DNA of 30,070 bases from UBA2040 sp041674745 (GCA_041674745.1 JBAYVD010000019.1:1-30070); one strand, 5' to 3'; numbered from the stretch's first letter, positions 1 through 8,051 are shown. Program-made: numbers and translations. The notes: a model not told the origin generated them from the letters alone.

Positions 1-81
1 CCATTCCGAACAGAGAAGTTAAGCCTGATAGCGCTGATGGTACTGCCCTTTTAAGGGTGGGAGAGTAAGTCGACGCCGCTT
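1..81 (+). rRNA. rrf: 5S ribosomal RNA, 3' part (5' end outside window)
   Basis: The window opens inside a 5S rRNA. The conserved CCGAACAGAGAAGTTAAGCC block is at about 6-25 and the GGGTGGGAGAGTAAGTCG block near the 3' end at about 55-72. Roughly the first 30 nucleotides lie outside the window. The exact 3' end is uncertain by a few bases. A terminator follows directly, so this is the end of an rRNA operon. Confidence 0.93.
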
Positions 82-86
82 TTAAG

Positions 87-119
87 AACCCTCTTCGAGT
101 AATCGTAGAGGGTTTTTTT
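87..119 (+). terminator. Intrinsic terminator of the rRNA operon
   Basis: AACCCTCT (87-94) pairs with AGAGGGTT (107-114), with a 12-base loop and a run of seven T at 113-119. It lies just after the 5S end. A near-copy of this hairpin is at 221-248. Confidence 0.9.
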
Positions 120-160
120 GTGCCTAATTTTTTTCTTATTCTACTGATATTTTAAAATAG

Positions 161-211
161 GGAGAGCATTCCGATGGCAATCGGAACTGCCTGTCGGCTG
201 ACAGAAATGCT
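161..211 (+). other. Small multibranch structured element between two terminator copies
   Basis: AGCATT (165-170) pairs with AATGCT (206-211). Inside are two perfect 5-bp hairpins with 4-base loops: CCGAT/ATCGG (171-175/180-184) and CTGTC/GACAG (191-195/200-204). The fold is a compact three-way junction. It may be a REP-like intergenic repeat or the remnant of a processed RNA. It has no coding potential. I do not recognise it as a tRNA: there is no T-loop and no acceptor end. Confidence 0.5.
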
Positions 212-220
212 AATTTTATG

Positions 221-250
221 AACCCTCTTCGTTTATTCGTAGAGGGTTTT
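221..250 (+). terminator. Second copy of the rRNA terminator hairpin
   Basis: AACCCTCT (221-228) pairs with AGAGGGTT (241-248), followed by TTTT. The stem is identical to the terminator at 87-119 and the loop is similar, but the T tract is shorter. It is either a tandem backup terminator or the product of a duplication around the rRNA operon end. Confidence 0.65.
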
Positions 251-251
251 A

Positions 252-829
252 TTTGCTAAAAAGTTTTTGAAATGACCAGAATTTTTAATGTTCAATATCC
301 TTTTTTTTTAAGCGTTCATGAAATCTGAATGTCTATTTGTATTGAAATTACAGTCATTTGAAAGCTCAGAAATGAATGTGGAATGTCATATCCTTAATGA
401 CTTGTAAGAATAAGGACTTAATGGTTAAATAATGATTGTAAAATTCTACAATTAATTACCACAGGTTGAATTGAGATTTAAATGTTAAATCAAGGATTAT
501 TATCCAAAAGTTAGTTGTTCAGTTTATTCTATAGGTAAAATCGCCAATGAATCTATTGCTAATAGCGAATTGTATTCAACTTTAATCAAGCTTGGCCAAT
601 TGCTGCTTGGAAATCCTGATATTTAAACAGGAAACATTTTACTTTGGGACGGAATAGAAGATTAACCCATTTTGTGGTGAATTATAAGCATCACATTACT
701 TATATGAAATATACTCTGTGTATACAGTTTTCAAATCACTGATTATATTTCTTCAAAGATCTAACTTGCCTTAATTGCTTGAAAGAATTTTTTGCTTGGA
801 TATAGGGGAAATAAAAATATGGTGTCGAT
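252..829. other. AT-rich intergenic stretch without a recognisable gene
   Basis: I see no open reading frame of coding character, no RNA gene and no strong hairpin in these 578 bases between the rRNA end and the 3' end of the histidine kinase gene. It may be a decayed region. Confidence 0.6.
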
Positions 830-1867
830 TTAACTTTTCTTTAAAGTAAAACCAAATGTGCTACCCACATTGATGGTGCTGCGAACATAAATGTTTTCAC
901 CATGTGATTCGATAATGTGTTTTACGATTGACAAACCCAATCCCGATCCACCTTCATGCCGATTTCGGCTTTTTTCAACTCGGTAAAAGCGTTCAAATAA
1001 TCTCGGAAATTGAGATTCTTCAATGCCGGGTCCATCGTCTGAAACTTCAATTGTTATCACATTGTCCAATTCATAAATACGGAATTGTGTGGTGCCGTAT
1101 TTTTTACCGTAATTGATACTGTTGTTGATTAAATTGGTGAGAACTTGTGAAATTTTACTTCTATCCGCATCCACATAGGTAGGTGAATAGGTTTTGTCAA
1201 ATTTCAAGGAAATTCGTTTTTCTCCAGCATGAATTTCAAGTGTTTCAATCGTTTCTTGAATCAATTGCACGATGTCGAAGGAGTGAATTTCCATTTTTAT
1301 CACATCGGCTTCTAACTTGGTAATCTGATCCAAATCTTCGATTATACTCACCATTCTATCGGTTGCATTGGAAGCCCGTTCTAAAAAACGACGATTCACA
1401 TTTTCATCTTCCAAACCTCCGTCCAACAAAGTTAAAATATATCCTTGGATAGCGAAAATGGGGGTTTTTAATTCATGTGCAAGATTTCCAAGAAATTCTC
1501 TCCGAAACTCTTCTTGTTCGCGCAATTTTGAAATTTCTTTGTTGCGTTCTTCACTCCACACATTTACGTTTTTTTCCGCTTCGGTGATGATATCGTTGGA
1601 AATATTCAAGTTGGTTTTTTCTATTCCCGTGAATTTACCTTTGCGAATGGTGTTGTAAAGTATTTTTAATCTATCGGAAATGAAACGCTTTACGAGGTAA
1701 TAGAAAATAGCGTAACTAAATACAAATGTGCAAATCCAAATGGTAATGACAACCCCAACGGTCATTTCATCACGGTAGTAATTTGCAATAAAAAGTAATA
1801 GCAATATCAGCACACTCACCAAGGTGCTTCCTATTAAAATAATATGGATGGGTTTTAGAGTTTTCAA
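830..1867 (-). CDS. PhoR-like membrane sensor histidine kinase
   Basis: 345 residues. Two transmembrane segments (about 8-28 and 37-58) enclose only a very short outside loop, so sensing is probably within the membrane or through a partner protein. A linker helix follows, then a HisKA domain with phospho-acceptor His131 in LAHELKTPIFAIQGY. The HATPase domain has the N box NLINNSINYG, the G1 motif DDGPGIE and the G2 motif GGSGLGLSIVKHI. The gene starts inside the end of the upstream response regulator gene (4-base overlap), so the two are translationally coupled and should form a pair. The short-loop PhoR type and a TonB receptor across the divergent promoter make phosphate limitation a plausible signal, but that is inference. 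Confidence 0.9.
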   Translation of the reverse strand: MKTLKPIHIILIGSTLVSVLILLLLFIANYYRDEMTVGVVITIWICTFVFSYAIFYYLVKRFISDRLKILYNTIRKGKFTGIEKTNLNISNDIITEAEKNVNVWSEERNKEISKLREQEEFRREFLGNLAHELKTPIFAIQGYILTLLDGGLEDENVNRRFLERASNATDRMVSIIEDLDQITKLEADVIKMEIHSFDIVQLIQETIETLEIHAGEKRISLKFDKTYSPTYVDADRSKISQVLTNLINNSINYGKKYGTTQFRIYELDNVITIEVSDDGPGIEESQFPRLFERFYRVEKSRNRHEGGSGLGLSIVKHIIESHGENIYVRSTINVGSTFGFTLKKS

Positions 1868-2550
1868 TTGTCATTAAATGTATATCCGACACCTTTCATG
1901 GTACGAATATACGCATCTCCAAGCTTTTCTCTTAATTTTCTGATATGAACATCAATGGTTCTTTCGCCAACAATGGTTTCATCTCCCCAAACGCTTGACA
2001 TAATTTGGTCACGTGTAAATACTTTTCCTGGACGTGAAACCAATAATTCCAAAAGTTCAAATTCTTTTTTAGGCAAATGAATTACTTTTCCATCCAACTC
2101 TGCAACGAATTTATCACGATTGATTACAACCGATGAGCTCTTTAAGTCATTCCCTACCGATAATCGATCTACTCTTCTAAACAAAGCGTTAATTTTCGCA
2201 ACCAACAGTCTCGGACGAATAGGTTTGCTCACATAATCATCTGCACCGGCTTCTAGGCAAGCAACTTGCGAATAATCTTCCGCTCGCGAGGTTAAGAATA
2301 CAATGATGGTTTCGTTCAAATTGGTTTCTTTTCGAATCAATTGACAAGCTTCGATACCATCCATTTTCGGCATCATTAAATCCAAAAGAATCAAGGCCGG
2401 CTGAACATTTTTTGCTTTTTCAATCGCCTCAACACCGTTAGATGCAGTATGTATAATAAATCCTTCTTTTTTCAAATTGTACGTCAAAAATTCTAAAATA
2501 TCATTTTCGTCGTCAACTAATAAAATGGTGTTGTTTGTAAAGGAAGCCAT
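1864..2550 (-). CDS. PhoB/OmpR-family response regulator, partner of the adjacent kinase
   Basis: 228 residues. An N-terminal receiver domain carries the acidic pair at 13-14, phospho-acceptor Asp57 in LLDLMMPKMDG, a conserved Thr/Ser in FLTSRAEDYSQ and the Lys of VSKPIRP. The C-terminal winged helix has VVGERTIDVHIRKLREKLG and ends in MKGVGYTF. It is the first gene of a two-gene minus-strand operon with the kinase and is divergent from the TonB receptor. A TAACTTTG -7 element lies 15-22 bases upstream of the start, with TTAA-type repeats behind it, which suggests autoregulation. A close paralogue without a kinase is at 7135-7809. Confidence 0.93.
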   Translation of the reverse strand: MASFTNNTILLVDDENDILEFLTYNLKKEGFIIHTASNGVEAIEKAKNVQPALILLDLMMPKMDGIEACQLIRKETNLNETIIVFLTSRAEDYSQVACLEAGADDYVSKPIRPRLLVAKINALFRRVDRLSVGNDLKSSSVVINRDKFVAELDGKVIHLPKKEFELLELLVSRPGKVFTRDQIMSSVWGDETIVGERTIDVHIRKLREKLGDAYIRTMKGVGYTFNDN

Positions 2551-2564
2551 AGTATGTTTTTTGG

Positions 2565-2621
2565 CAAAGTTACTTTCACAATGTAGCTTTTGGCTTAACC
2601 CTAATTTACGACTACGTTAAC
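2565..2621 (-). promoter_or_regulatory. Promoter of the PhoB/PhoR-like operon with phased repeats
   Basis: Read on the minus strand, TAACTTTG (2572-2565) fits the Bacteroidota -7 consensus TAnnTTTG. Upstream on the same strand GTTAAC starts at 2621, GTAAAT at 2609 and GTTAAG at 2599, steps of 12 and 10 bases, one per helical turn. There is no clear -33 TTG, as expected for an activator-dependent promoter. Whether the own regulator binds is inference. Confidence 0.55.
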
Positions 2622-2714
2622 AATTCAAAGGTGAATGTTAACTAGATATTAATAAACATTAATGTAACATTAAGAGCGAAAAAAGAAATAAAAAATAGAC
2701 CTACCGTACTTTTG
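2616..2714 (+). promoter_or_regulatory. Promoter of the TonB receptor with PhoB-type phased direct repeats
   Basis: GTTAAC at 2616 and 2637, ATTAAT at 2648 and 2658, and ATTAAG at 2669 are spaced 21, 11, 10 and 11 bases. TACTTTTG at 2707-2714 matches TAnnTTTG. The bases after it (TTTTGTACTGAAA) resemble the start region of the lipoprotein promoter (CTTTGTACCAGAAA). PhoB/OmpR regulators bind such 11-bp direct repeats; assigning this site to the adjacent regulator is inference. Confidence 0.55.
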
Positions 2715-2738
2715 TACTGAAATTTTTAAACACATATA

Positions 2739-5651
2739 ATGAAGTATTTAATTCTTTTTGCAATTGGTTTTCTGACATTAACGGTAGCTGCACAAAACGC
2801 AACAGTTTCTGGAACCTTAGTGAAATTGGAAGCCGGGAAAGAAGTTCCTGTAGAATTTGCAAAAGTCCTATTGTTAAACCCTGATAGTACTGTATTTAGA
2901 GGTACTACAACCGATTTCGACGGTAAATTCAAGATCATTGGAAAACCCGGAAAGACGTTAATGGCTTTTCGTCAAAGTGGATTGAAGGAAATAATCCTAT
3001 CGATAGACCTTGTTGCTGGTGAAAATGAAGCGCTTCGTATTCAAATGGAAGAACCGATGGTTGAAATTGGAACCGTTCAGATTGTTGCTTACAAAAAAGC
3101 ACCAAGTTCTATTGCAGGAGATGATGCTCGAAGAAAAGAAGCGGCAAATTCGACAGATGGAATGACGAAAGAACAAATGAAAGCAACCGGGGATGCAACC
3201 GCTGGAGATGCAGTTTCGAGAGTTCCAGGAGTGTCCGTTGAAGGAGGTAAATATGTTTTTGTTCGTGGATTGGGAGATAGATATATCAAAACAACCTTGA
3301 ATAATGTTGAGATACCAGGTTTGGATCCAGACAGAAACTCTGTACAATTGGATATCTTTCCAACGGCCTTGATTGATAATATTACGGTTTACAAAACTTT
3401 TACACCCGATTTGTCTGGAGATTTTGCTGGCGGTTTGTTGAACGTAATTACCAAAGAATTTCCAAGTGAAAAAGAAGTAAATGTAAATTTTGGATTGGGA
3501 TACAATTCTCAAGCTACTTTTAATTCCAACTTCATTGGCTACAAAGGAGGTAAGTTGGATTATTTAGGAATGGATGATGGTACAAGAGCTTTGCCTTTGA
3601 ATCCTTTTGCAAAAACAATGGATCCATCTTTGCAAAGTGCACAAACAACTTCTGACACAAAAGCATTTAATCCAACAATGGGTTTCTCGCCAACAAAAGC
3701 CTTACCCAATCATAATTTTGGTATCTCAGTTGGGAATCAAATTAAAAACATTTTTAAATCAACCAACAAAGATTACGGGTACATCTTTGCGTTGAATTAT
3801 AGAAATAACAATACATTCAACGATCTTGCCAGTTTTGGAAACTACTTTAGAAGTCAAGATACTACCAAAACAGAATTGGAAGCGTATAGAGTTTCTAGTG
3901 GAATTGTTGCTCAAAACGAAGTCTTGTGGACAGCCGTTTTGAATCAATCCATGAATTTGAATAGAAACAATAAAATCTCTTTGGGATTTTTTCACACACA
4001 AAACGGTATTAAATCTGCTTCCTCCATTCGTGAGAATAACATAGAAGGAAATCAAGGTGTATTGGTTAAACAAAGTATCCAGTACACACAGCGCCAAGTA
4101 ACCAATTTGGATTTCAAAGGATCGCATACCATGACCAAATGGAAAATCAATTGGATGGTGGCTCCAACCTACTCAAAAATTTCAGATCCTGATTTGCGTT
4201 CAACTGTTTTAGAAGAAGTTCATACCATTAATGCCAGTGGAGATTCTACCATTACCTATGAGTTAAATCCGGCAGTTGGTTCACAAATCCGAAGAATTTT
4301 TAGAGATATGAACGAAAAAAGTATCAACACAAAATTGAACTTCTTGTATGATTTTAACTTGAAAGATTCTTTGAAATCAACGATTACTTTTGGTTTAGCG
4401 AATATCTACAAGAAAAGAGATTTCTCTGTATATGATTATTATTTCGACTTGAAAAATTCGGAAGAAACAAGTTTAGACCCAAATTATTATTTCCAATCAA
4501 ACAATATTTGGACACCAGAAACCAATTCAGGACTTTATGTAAAAGGACAATTGGAGCCTGCGAACCAATATGTAGGAACTCAAATGGTTTCAGCTGCTTA
4601 CGTGATGAACGAATTACCCGTTAATTCAAAAATGAAAATTACGTATGGGGTTCGTGCTGAAAAGGCTGACAATATTTACACGGGACAAAACAATGCAGGA
4701 ACGGTTAAATACAAAAACGAAAAAGTTTTGGATGAATTGGATATCCTTCCCTCTTTGAATTTCTTGTACAAATTGAAAAACAAAAAAGGAGGCACGAACA
4801 ATCAAACCAATTTTAGAGGTTCCTTCTCTAAAACAGTTGCTCGCCCATCTTTCCGTGAAAAATCGATTGCTCAAATTTATGATCCAATCTTAGGGCGTAC
4901 GTTCAACGGGAATATCGATTTGTTAGAATCAAAAATATACAATGCAGATTTCCGATGGGAGAAATTCTTTGGACGAACTGAGTTGGTTTCAGCCAGTGTG
5001 TTCTATAAAAAATTCTATAACCCAATTGAAGTCGCTACCTATGAGCAAGCTCCAAATGAAGTGCACCCAGTGAACGCAGGTGAAGCGGAAGTATATGGTT
5101 TAGAATTGGAAGCTAGAAAATCCATCGGATTTAAAAAAGAAAGCCAACAACACATGAATTTTACGGTTGGTGCTAACTTCAATTATATCTTTTCGCGAAT
5201 TGATATGTCGAAAGTCATGATCAACAAAGGGGATGCTATGGTGAGTGAATTGTCAATCCGTGAGGCAAACAAAAGAGGTGACGAAGTGGTAAGTCGATAT
5301 CGACCAATGTTTGGACAATCTCCTTACTCCGTTAATGCCTTTGCAACATTCATCAATGCTGAAAAAGGATTTACAATGAATTTAAGTTACAATGTACAAG
5401 GGCCAAGATTGGCAGTTATTGGTGTTGGATTGATTCCAGATGTATATGAGCAACCGTTCAATAGTTTGAACTTAAAAGCTTCCAAGGTTTTGGATAAAAA
5501 AGAGTCCTGGATGTTGAGTGTACAAGGTCAAAATTTGATGAATAGTACAAGAAGACAATATTATGTAGCTCATCAAGCAGCTAATCAAGTGTACAATTCA
5601 TTCAAACCAGGAATGACGCTTACAGCAACAATTAGCTATAAAATCAAATAA
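2739..5651 (+). CDS. TonB-dependent outer-membrane receptor with carboxypeptidase-regulatory-like domain
   Basis: 970 residues. The signal peptide (about 1-18) ends in LTVAAQ. A CarboxypepD-regulatory-like beta-sandwich follows (about 20-105, with TTDFDGKFKI). A plug domain (about 130-245) contains GDAVSRVPGVSVEGGKYVFV, RGLGDRYIKTTLNNVEIPG and FAGGLLNVITKEFPSE. The rest is a transmembrane beta-barrel ending in LTATISYKIK. It probably imports a substrate across the outer membrane using TonB energy. It is not followed by a SusD gene, so it is not a typical glycan-uptake receptor. It lies between PhoB/PhoR-like genes and a lipoprotein gene whose promoter has the same repeat pattern, so a role in acquiring a phosphorus source is plausible but unproven. 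Confidence 0.92.
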   Translation: MKYLILFAIGFLTLTVAAQNATVSGTLVKLEAGKEVPVEFAKVLLLNPDSTVFRGTTTDFDGKFKIIGKPGKTLMAFRQSGLKEIILSIDLVAGENEALRIQMEEPMVEIGTVQIVAYKKAPSSIAGDDARRKEAANSTDGMTKEQMKATGDATAGDAVSRVPGVSVEGGKYVFVRGLGDRYIKTTLNNVEIPGLDPDRNSVQLDIFPTALIDNITVYKTFTPDLSGDFAGGLLNVITKEFPSEKEVNVNFGLGYNSQATFNSNFIGYKGGKLDYLGMDDGTRALPLNPFAKTMDPSLQSAQTTSDTKAFNPTMGFSPTKALPNHNFGISVGNQIKNIFKSTNKDYGYIFALNYRNNNTFNDLASFGNYFRSQDTTKTELEAYRVSSGIVAQNEVLWTAVLNQSMNLNRNNKISLGFFHTQNGIKSASSIRENNIEGNQGVLVKQSIQYTQRQVTNLDFKGSHTMTKWKINWMVAPTYSKISDPDLRSTVLEEVHTINASGDSTITYELNPAVGSQIRRIFRDMNEKSINTKLNFLYDFNLKDSLKSTITFGLANIYKKRDFSVYDYYFDLKNSEETSLDPNYYFQSNNIWTPETNSGLYVKGQLEPANQYVGTQMVSAAYVMNELPVNSKMKITYGVRAEKADNIYTGQNNAGTVKYKNEKVLDELDILPSLNFLYKLKNKKGGTNNQTNFRGSFSKTVARPSFREKSIAQIYDPILGRTFNGNIDLLESKIYNADFRWEKFFGRTELVSASVFYKKFYNPIEVATYEQAPNEVHPVNAGEAEVYGLELEARKSIGFKKESQQHMNFTVGANFNYIFSRIDMSKVMINKGDAMVSELSIREANKRGDEVVSRYRPMFGQSPYSVNAFATFINAEKGFTMNLSYNVQGPRLAVIGVGLIPDVYEQPFNSLNLKASKVLDKKESWMLSVQGQNLMNSTRRQYYVAHQAANQVYNSFKPGMTLTATISYKIK

Positions 5652-5658
5652 CATTTGG

Positions 5659-5725
5659 GTAACAAAAGAATAAGTATAAGGTAATCTTAGTGTAATGTCT
5701 TGGTTAACTATATACCCCAACTTTG
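5659..5725 (+). promoter_or_regulatory. Promoter of the lipoprotein gene with 11-bp phased repeats
   Basis: GTAAC (5659), ATAAG (5670), GTAAT (5681), GTAAT (5692) and GTTAAC (5703) follow one another at exactly 11-base steps. A -7-like CAACTTTG is at 5718-5725, about 29 bases before the ATG. The receptor gene ends at 5651, so this gene probably has its own activated promoter rather than relying on read-through. Confidence 0.55.
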
Positions 5726-5753
5726 TACCAGAAAAATAACAAATAGAAAAACG

Positions 5754-7085
5754 ATGAAAACAAGTTTGACAAAAGTAGGAATGATTGTAATGGCGGTTGC
5801 GATGACCACTGGATTTACATCATGTAAAAAAGAGGGTTGTACAGATTCAACAGCTAACAATTATGACTCGAAAGCGAAAAAAGACGATGGGTCTTGTACG
5901 TTTGATGCTGTTGTAGCCAACGAACAACTAGTAACAGGTAACATTACTGCCAATACAACTTGGACATCTGACAAAATCTGGATTTTGGAGGGTAAGGTAG
6001 TTGTAAACGGTGGAGCAACCTTGACAATCCAAGCAGGAACAATTATCAAAGGAAAAGAAGGTTCAGGAACATTGGCATCTGCTTTGATCATTGCTAAAGG
6101 AGCCAAAATCAATGCAGTTGGTACGGCTACAGCACCAATTATCTTTACATCCGTATTGGATAATATCAAGATTGGTGAAATTACAGGTACAAATTTAACA
6201 AACACTGACAAAGGTAAATGGGGTGGTCTTATCATCCTTGGAAATGCAAAAATTTCTGCTGCTTCAGGTGACGTAGTTTCTCAAATTGAAGGTATTCCTG
6301 CTTCTGATACTTATGGTTCATATGGTGGTGCTGATGATGCTGACAACTCTGGTGTATTGAAATTCGTTTCTATCCGTCACGGTGGTGCTTTGATCGGTGC
6401 TGGAAACGAAATCAATGGTTTGACATTGGGTGGTGTTGGAAGTGGAACAGTTATTTCTGATATCGAAATCGTTGCAAACGTAGACGATGGGGTTGAGTTC
6501 TTTGGCGGTACAGTTTCTGTTGACAGAATCATCTGTGCTTATGGTGGTGATGACGGTATCGATATCGACCAAAACTACGCTGGTACAATCACAAACTTCA
6601 TGGTAATTGAAGATGCAGAATCTGACAAAGGTTTGGAAATCGATGGTACAGAAGGTACAACTTACTTGAATGGTATGTGGTCATTGACAAACGGTAAAGT
6701 TTATTCAAAAGACGGTGGTGGTCGTGCGACAGATTTCAAAGACAAAGCACAAGGAACACTTACAAATGTACTTTTCTCTGGATTTACAAACAACAAATTG
6801 AAAGTGCGTGCAAGTTACCAATCAGCTTGTGGAGCCGTGAAAACAGATGCTTGTAGCCATTTGATCATGTCTTCACCGAAATTGGTTATCACAGGATGTG
6901 AGGCTGCAGCAGGAATTGATGTGTACACAACGTCAACAGATGGAGCAACAACACCAACAACTTGTACGGTATTTGTAGCAGATCAAACGTCTGCTGATGC
7001 AGCTGTTTCTTTCACTACCACAACTGGAGGTGTTACAAATGCACTTTTCTCTTGGGGTTGGGTTCAAGCGAACAACAAATTCTAA
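5754..7085 (+). CDS. Secreted lipoprotein with a predicted beta-helix-like body
   Basis: 443 residues from ATG 5754; an upstream TTG-type start would place 18 unlikely residues before the signal sequence. The lipoprotein signal ends in TGFTSC with Cys24 as the lipidation site. A short Cys-containing repeat follows, GCTDSTANNYDSKAKKDDGS, common at the N terminus of Bacteroidota surface proteins. The rest is rich in Gly, Thr, Asn and Asp with repeating short strands (VVNGGATLTIQAGTIIKG, DDGVEFFGGTVSVDRI, DDGIDIDQNYAGTI) typical of right-handed beta-helix folds. Codon use is strikingly uniform (GGT, ACA, GAC), suggesting high expression. It pairs with the upstream TonB receptor; it may capture the substrate at the surface. 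The function is not established. Confidence 0.85.
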   Translation: MKTSLTKVGMIVMAVAMTTGFTSCKKEGCTDSTANNYDSKAKKDDGSCTFDAVVANEQLVTGNITANTTWTSDKIWILEGKVVVNGGATLTIQAGTIIKGKEGSGTLASALIIAKGAKINAVGTATAPIIFTSVLDNIKIGEITGTNLTNTDKGKWGGLIILGNAKISAASGDVVSQIEGIPASDTYGSYGGADDADNSGVLKFVSIRHGGALIGAGNEINGLTLGGVGSGTVISDIEIVANVDDGVEFFGGTVSVDRIICAYGGDDGIDIDQNYAGTITNFMVIEDAESDKGLEIDGTEGTTYLNGMWSLTNGKVYSKDGGGRATDFKDKAQGTLTNVLFSGFTNNKLKVRASYQSACGAVKTDACSHLIMSSPKLVITGCEAAAGIDVYTTSTDGATTPTTCTVFVADQTSADAAVSFTTTTGGVTNALFSWGWVQANNKF

Positions 7086-7106
7086 GATACACAATAAGAA
7101 TATTCA

Positions 7107-7136
7107 AAAGGTCACTGGAAACAGTGGCCTTTTTTT
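7107..7136. terminator. Bidirectional intrinsic terminator
   Basis: AAAGGTCACTG (7107-7117) pairs with CAGTGGCCTTT (7122-7132), with one G-T wobble and a GAAA tetraloop. A T tract follows at 7130-7136, with A residues on the other side. It lies between the convergent lipoprotein and regulator genes. Confidence 0.9.
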
Positions 7137-7809
7137 ATGCCTCAGATTCGTCAACAAATTTATAACCGACGCCTTTGATGGTTTTGATATATTCCATGCC
7201 TATTTTTTCCCGGAGTTTTCGGATGTGCACATCAATTGTGCGATCACCAACAATGATTTCATTTCCCCACACTTTTTCCATGATGTAATCTCTCTCGAAG
7301 ACATAATCAGGTTGAGACATGAGCAATGACAATAATTCGAATTCTTTTTTAGGTAAGTGGAAACTTACTTCACCTTTTTCAACAATGTATTTTTCTCGAT
7401 TGATTTTAAGATCCCCATTTGGAATTTTTGCTTCAATTCTACTTCGTCTGAAAAACGCATTGATTCGAGAAAGTAGAATACGGGTTTTGATCGGTTTTGG
7501 TAAATAATCATCCGCACCCGCATCCAATCCTGCGATTTGACTGTAGTCTTCGCTGCGCGCTGTAAGGAAACAAATGAATGTGTTTTCAAATCCAGGCGTA
7601 CTTCTCAATATTTCGCAAACTTCAATACCATCCATTTCAGGCATCATAACATCCAATAAAATCAGGTCTGGATGCATTTCTTTCGCGATTTCTATAGCTT
7701 CAACTCCATTTTTCGCGGTACGGGTTTGGTAACCTTCTTTGTTCAGATTGTATTCTAAGATCGTACGAATGTCTTTTTCATCATCTACAATCAGTATGGA
7801 TTTGTTCAT
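7135..7809 (-). CDS. PhoB/OmpR-family response regulator without an adjacent kinase
   Basis: 224 residues. The receiver domain carries acidic residues at 9-10, phospho-acceptor Asp53 in LLDVMMPEMDG and the Lys of LPKPIKTR. The winged helix contains VGDRTIDVHIRKLREKIG and ends near IKGVGYKFVDE. It is a clear paralogue of the regulator at 1864-2550: the recognition-helix region is nearly the same, so both may read the same kind of DNA repeat. No histidine kinase is adjacent; it may be driven by the kinase at 830-1867 or by a distant one. The stop codon region overlaps the T tract of the shared terminator. A TATTTTTG -7 element lies upstream. Confidence 0.92.
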   Translation of the reverse strand: MNKSILIVDDEKDIRTILEYNLNKEGYQTRTAKNGVEAIEIAKEMHPDLILLDVMMPEMDGIEVCEILRSTPGFENTFICFLTARSEDYSQIAGLDAGADDYLPKPIKTRILLSRINAFFRRSRIEAKIPNGDLKINREKYIVEKGEVSFHLPKKEFELLSLLMSQPDYVFERDYIMEKVWGNEIIVGDRTIDVHIRKLREKIGMEYIKTIKGVGYKFVDESEA

Positions 7810-7822
7810 ATCGGCCTTTTTT

Positions 7823-7830
7823 CAAAAATA
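7823..7830 (-). promoter_or_regulatory. -7 promoter element of the orphan regulator gene
   Basis: On the minus strand TATTTTTG matches TAnnTTTG, 14-21 bases before the start codon. A matching -33 TTG is not evident. Confidence 0.45.
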
Positions 7831-7898
7831 CAACATTAACTGAATATGCAGTCATGGACTGGGTGTCGAATTTTTTTTTCACTCTTTGTACCGTCTAC

Positions 7899-7928
7899 TT
7901 GTTTTATAAAAATAAACGTGTATATTTG
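7899..7928 (+). promoter_or_regulatory. Strong Bacteroidota-type promoter of a short transcript
   Basis: TTG at 7899-7901 and TATATTTG at 7921-7928 are separated by 19 bases, an excellent match to the -33/-7 promoter of Bacteroidota. Transcription should begin at about 7934, but no start codon follows before a strong terminator. Confidence 0.65.
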
Positions 7929-7933
7929 CCCTA

Positions 7934-8002
7934 GTAGTAGTAGGTTAGGTTGATTAGTGTAACAAGAGCTTTGGACGCCCGTCCAAAGCTCTTGTTTTTT
8001 TT
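7934..8002 (+). ncRNA. Candidate small RNA of about 70 nt
   Basis: A short transcript unit bounded by a good promoter (7899-7928) and a strong terminator (7962-8002). The 5' part is a purine/T-rich single strand with the repeated triplet TAGTAGTAGTAGG at about 7932-7944. I see no ATG and no reading frame. It could be a free small RNA or a terminated leader of the downstream transporter gene, but that gene has its own promoter at 8052-8080, which favours a separate RNA. Confidence 0.55.
7962..8002 (+). terminator. Strong intrinsic terminator of the candidate small RNA
   Basis: A perfect 16-bp stem pairs ACAAGAGCTTTGGACG (7962-7977) with CGTCCAAAGCTCTTGT (7980-7995). The loop is formally only CC, so the top base pairs probably open. 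Eight T follow at 7995-8002. Confidence 0.92.
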
Positions 8003-8051
8003 GCAATGTAAACTTTATATTAAATCTGCTGATTTCTCCTTTTAAATTGAA

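Noticed and set aside
3759..4127. 122-residue minus frame within the TonB receptor gene
   Set aside because: Antisense shadow of a clear beta-barrel coding sequence.
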